From the NCBI GenBank assembly GCA_977006965.1, contig OZ345374.1, positions 248,001 through 312,000 on the forward strand: DNA of 64,000 bases. The letters are read 5' to 3'. The translations under genes and the position numbers were made by a program. The notes beneath the pieces were generated by a model. It was not told the DNA's origin, made no database searches, and saw only the letters and a program-made list of their open reading frames with translations. Position 1 is the stretch's first letter. Each line of letters begins with the position of its first letter. This DNA comes from Phymatolithon calcareum. Lineage: Eukaryota > Rhodophyta > Florideophyceae > Hapalidiales. Below, piece after piece: positions 62,901 through 64,000 of this stretch.

Positions 62901-63358
62901 AAGCCTTCTTCGCCAAAAAGCGCGAAGAGAGTCAACTACAGAGAAATCCTCTGTCAAAGTCTTTAGTCATTCATGTGACGAGTTTGGCAAATATCCATGG
63001 CTCTGCAGATATTACAAGTCGTGTGGAACAGGAGTTGAAGATGCATGCTGGGTTCTACGTTGTGGTCCGGCACGAAGTGATGAAGAACAATTTAAGAGGC
63101 GTTTTGGTCAAGTTCAGTACGCGCGAGAGGATGGAAATGGCCAAGAAATCCCTGTCCCTGAAGCCTGGTATTACAATTGAAAGTTGTGAGGTTGTGTCAA
63201 ACACAGCGACAACATCTGCGGCAACATCTGCGACAGCTGTTGCACCCCCTTCTTGCGCTCCGTGGTCATCGGGGGAGAGCAGTAGCGCGTCAGCTTCGAT
63301 GGAGAACACAAATACCTTGCCGGTTGCAGATGTGCCTGACTCTTGGGAGGATGATTAG
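59936..63358 (+). CDS. NF-X1-type zinc-finger protein
   Basis: A 1140-residue single-frame protein. Residues about 28-50 are an RG-rich segment (ENSRGRGRGRGRSRGRRRGT), followed by a long Ser/Arg/Pro-rich region. A RING/PHD-type finger starts near residue 260 (MECVVCLDRIRRDRAIWTC, HLGCARKW, CPSC). Residues about 340-840 hold a series of NF-X1 fingers with the C-x-H-x-C ... C-H-x-G-x-C-x2-C pattern (CKHRCAEICHPGPCPPC, CEHECERTCHAGPCGEC and others). An R3H domain lies near residues 935-970 (IPGLHRMVVHSLAELYNLDS). The C-terminal 110 residues may hold an RRM-like fold (SLVIHVTSLANIHGS ... LRGVLVKFSTRERMEMA). The family are nuclear regulators with possible E3 ligase activity; this homologue has the full architecture. 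Confidence 0.92.
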   Translation: MEPHGHTQGGPAIVAPVPIPIAGSLENSRGRGRGRGRSRGRRRGTGAGRGQPTSAQASLPSPAEGDSRNAFQRRRTRRRQPVNNASLPHQPISNENSSTRSPSVPPQGGSNPRPSLASESTSDSGTAGQSRRGRRRQSANHAPQGHQPSNEESSTSRPDVPSQDRVSGRGRRSNGRNNRSARRAVPIVNPEPPAMDSEAGIAEICLQRETHDDLKSGHSPSATFELGEAKAGSSSFATSDVTELASSLATMMNRGQMECVVCLDRIRRDRAIWTCTTCFTIVHLGCARKWAKQTTSTQEGSHSRNVEFPCPSCRSPTGNTSKLFYVCYCGARRNPQLVPGLIPGSCGDPCLKNRGQEGSNCKHRCAEICHPGPCPPCIAMGTAVKCHCGKKEVEMKCGDPIPVDGVACDARCGRKLTDCEHECERTCHAGPCGECVVPVDVSCGCGAATTALPCSIAMLGYVCGAVCGKDLECGNHVCERLCHEGDCEPCPKSPSRVLHCACEKRLLSEDEKVLRLKCTDPVPSCGMTCEKKLSCLAQHNCEKICGHSGGCTKCTVQISAECRCGSSLKNVICGSEESVLRAALVCDKRCNERLSCRKHRCREICCRLRRRKGFRSSGAVSSAFLWADAKGTNDSESHQCQEQCGQILSCKLHPCDLPCGHRSECPPCGLLLRDPVSCACGAESTPVPVRCGTPAPSCRKPCTRPRACGHRCPEPTCHEGECPRCVELVKIDCVGKHGVLRYVACHIGATGIKCHRSCGRSLKCNVHGCRKSCHSVENESCEESSAEGCTQLCGLPRSCGHGCGQKCHPGRLCPNIPCTAPIIVTCPCGTQKQEAPCLRGGQNLPLGSGGSIRLTCIEECNSQRRLRAFATAVGKMSTTEEFTQRHDLALSDLPVEKPMSYSGFLLHFAENETAALEYFEKEIGAIVLGKVRKATFKGIPGLHRMVVHSLAELYNLDSESSGREPDRQIIVRHRGPGMKPAFPKPLLSEAFFAKKREESQLQRNPLSKSLVIHVTSLANIHGSADITSRVEQELKMHAGFYVVVRHEVMKNNLRGVLVKFSTRERMEMAKKSLSLKPGITIESCEVVSNTATTSAATSATAVAPPSCAPWSSGESSSASASMENTNTLPVADVPDSWEDD

Positions 63359-64000
63359 AACATTTAGTTGGGGATGTGATCGATAGGCTGAACAGTGCGG
63401 TGTTATTCTGCGTTTGATGGCCCTGTCGGATAAGAGCGTGCCAGATTCCCTCCGAATTGCGTTGAAACGTGCTGTATGAAATGTGGTCATAGCTTAGCAA
63501 AGAGTTGCTCGATGCTGCGATGTGGCGTACGAGTCTACTCATGCAGTAGTCTTCCAGGTTTAGTCGATCACTAAGAATATCAGTGAGTGCTTCAACATGG
63601 CTAGCTTTACCTCGTATTTTTACTTTCTATGGCAGAAGATGGGTGTATATTGCTTGTGGTTTCAGCAGGTGCATGATGAAAATGGGAGGGGAAGTGTTAA
63701 CTTTCAACAGTAGCACTAATTTAATGTCAAAATGATATTGCCAGAACGCAAAGAACATCCAGTTTAAGTTAATTCAGGGCGCGAGGAGGATCATGCATGA
63801 AAGAAGGTTGGATCCTTGTCGCAAAACACAGCAATCTTCCTATAATTCAGCTCTCTGAATCCATGGCGGTAGAATATTACGTAAAAGGTTGACGAGAGTG
63901 CACACTCCTTCCAAAAGCACCCCGCTAGACCGTACTTCTATGGTTGCGCTGAGGGGAACTACCGAAAGTACTTTTAGTATTCGCTTAATTCGTTGTCATG
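63359..64000. other. 3' flank, no gene recognised
   Basis: No supported feature downstream of NF-X1 to the window end. Confidence 0.4.

Overview
The window looks like nuclear DNA of a eukaryote with a repeat-rich, gene-poor genome. Most host genes are a single open frame; two show short introns of about 97 bp. The gene mix (NB-ARC receptors with TPR or WD40 repeats, a GH113-like secreted glycosidase, NF-X1, GNA1) among many transposons fits a red alga such as a florideophyte of the Chondrus crispus type. That assignment is inference from style and content; nothing in the window is diagnostic.

Layout. 0-5 kb: a short P-like inverted-repeat element and two decayed copies of one non-LTR retrotransposon. 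5-6.5 kb: a GH113-like glycosidase (minus strand, spliced). 7.17-10.24 kb: a 3.07-kb element with GC-rich terminal inverted repeats of about 630 bp and a perfect 9-bp target duplication; its centre holds a CenH3-like (centromeric histone H3) histone-fold sequence. 12-19.5 kb: probable host genes (P-loop kinase, secreted Cys-rich protein, zinc-finger/peptidoglycan-binding-like protein with an upstream TATA box, membrane zinc-finger-like protein). 19.8-20.3 kb: truncated copy of the glycosidase. 21.2-25.0 kb: a young LTR retrotransposon with gag, protease, integrase and chromodomain but no reverse transcriptase, inserted in frame into an older ORF. 25.9-29.4 kb and 50.9-54.5 kb: two copies of a 3.5-kb segmental duplication carrying a new zinc-finger protein family. 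30.1-35.8 kb: an 1894-residue NB-ARC/TPR receptor with 20 near-identical 44-residue repeats. 35.9-41.6 kb: a complete P-superfamily DNA transposon with a 7-bp target duplication and a transposase frame broken by one UGA. 44.5-49.6 kb: decayed WD40/NB-ARC receptor genes in a chimeric tandem array, with a deleted pogo-like element between them. 55-63.4 kb: a quiet host block: GNA1 and a PDI-like membrane protein (divergent), a third member of the new zinc-finger family, and an NF-X1 homologue.

How it fits together. Host metabolism is represented by UDP-GlcNAc synthesis (GNA1), ER redox folding (PDI-like) and wall polysaccharide turnover (GH113-like). The receptor region (30-50 kb) resembles a rapidly evolving immune or self/non-self locus, with tandem repeats, unequal exchange and pseudogenes. 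At least six kinds of mobile element are present, several with exact target-site duplications. The CenH3-like sequence inside the long inverted-repeat element and the shared zinc-finger/Tudor-like family are the strongest candidates for undescribed biology.
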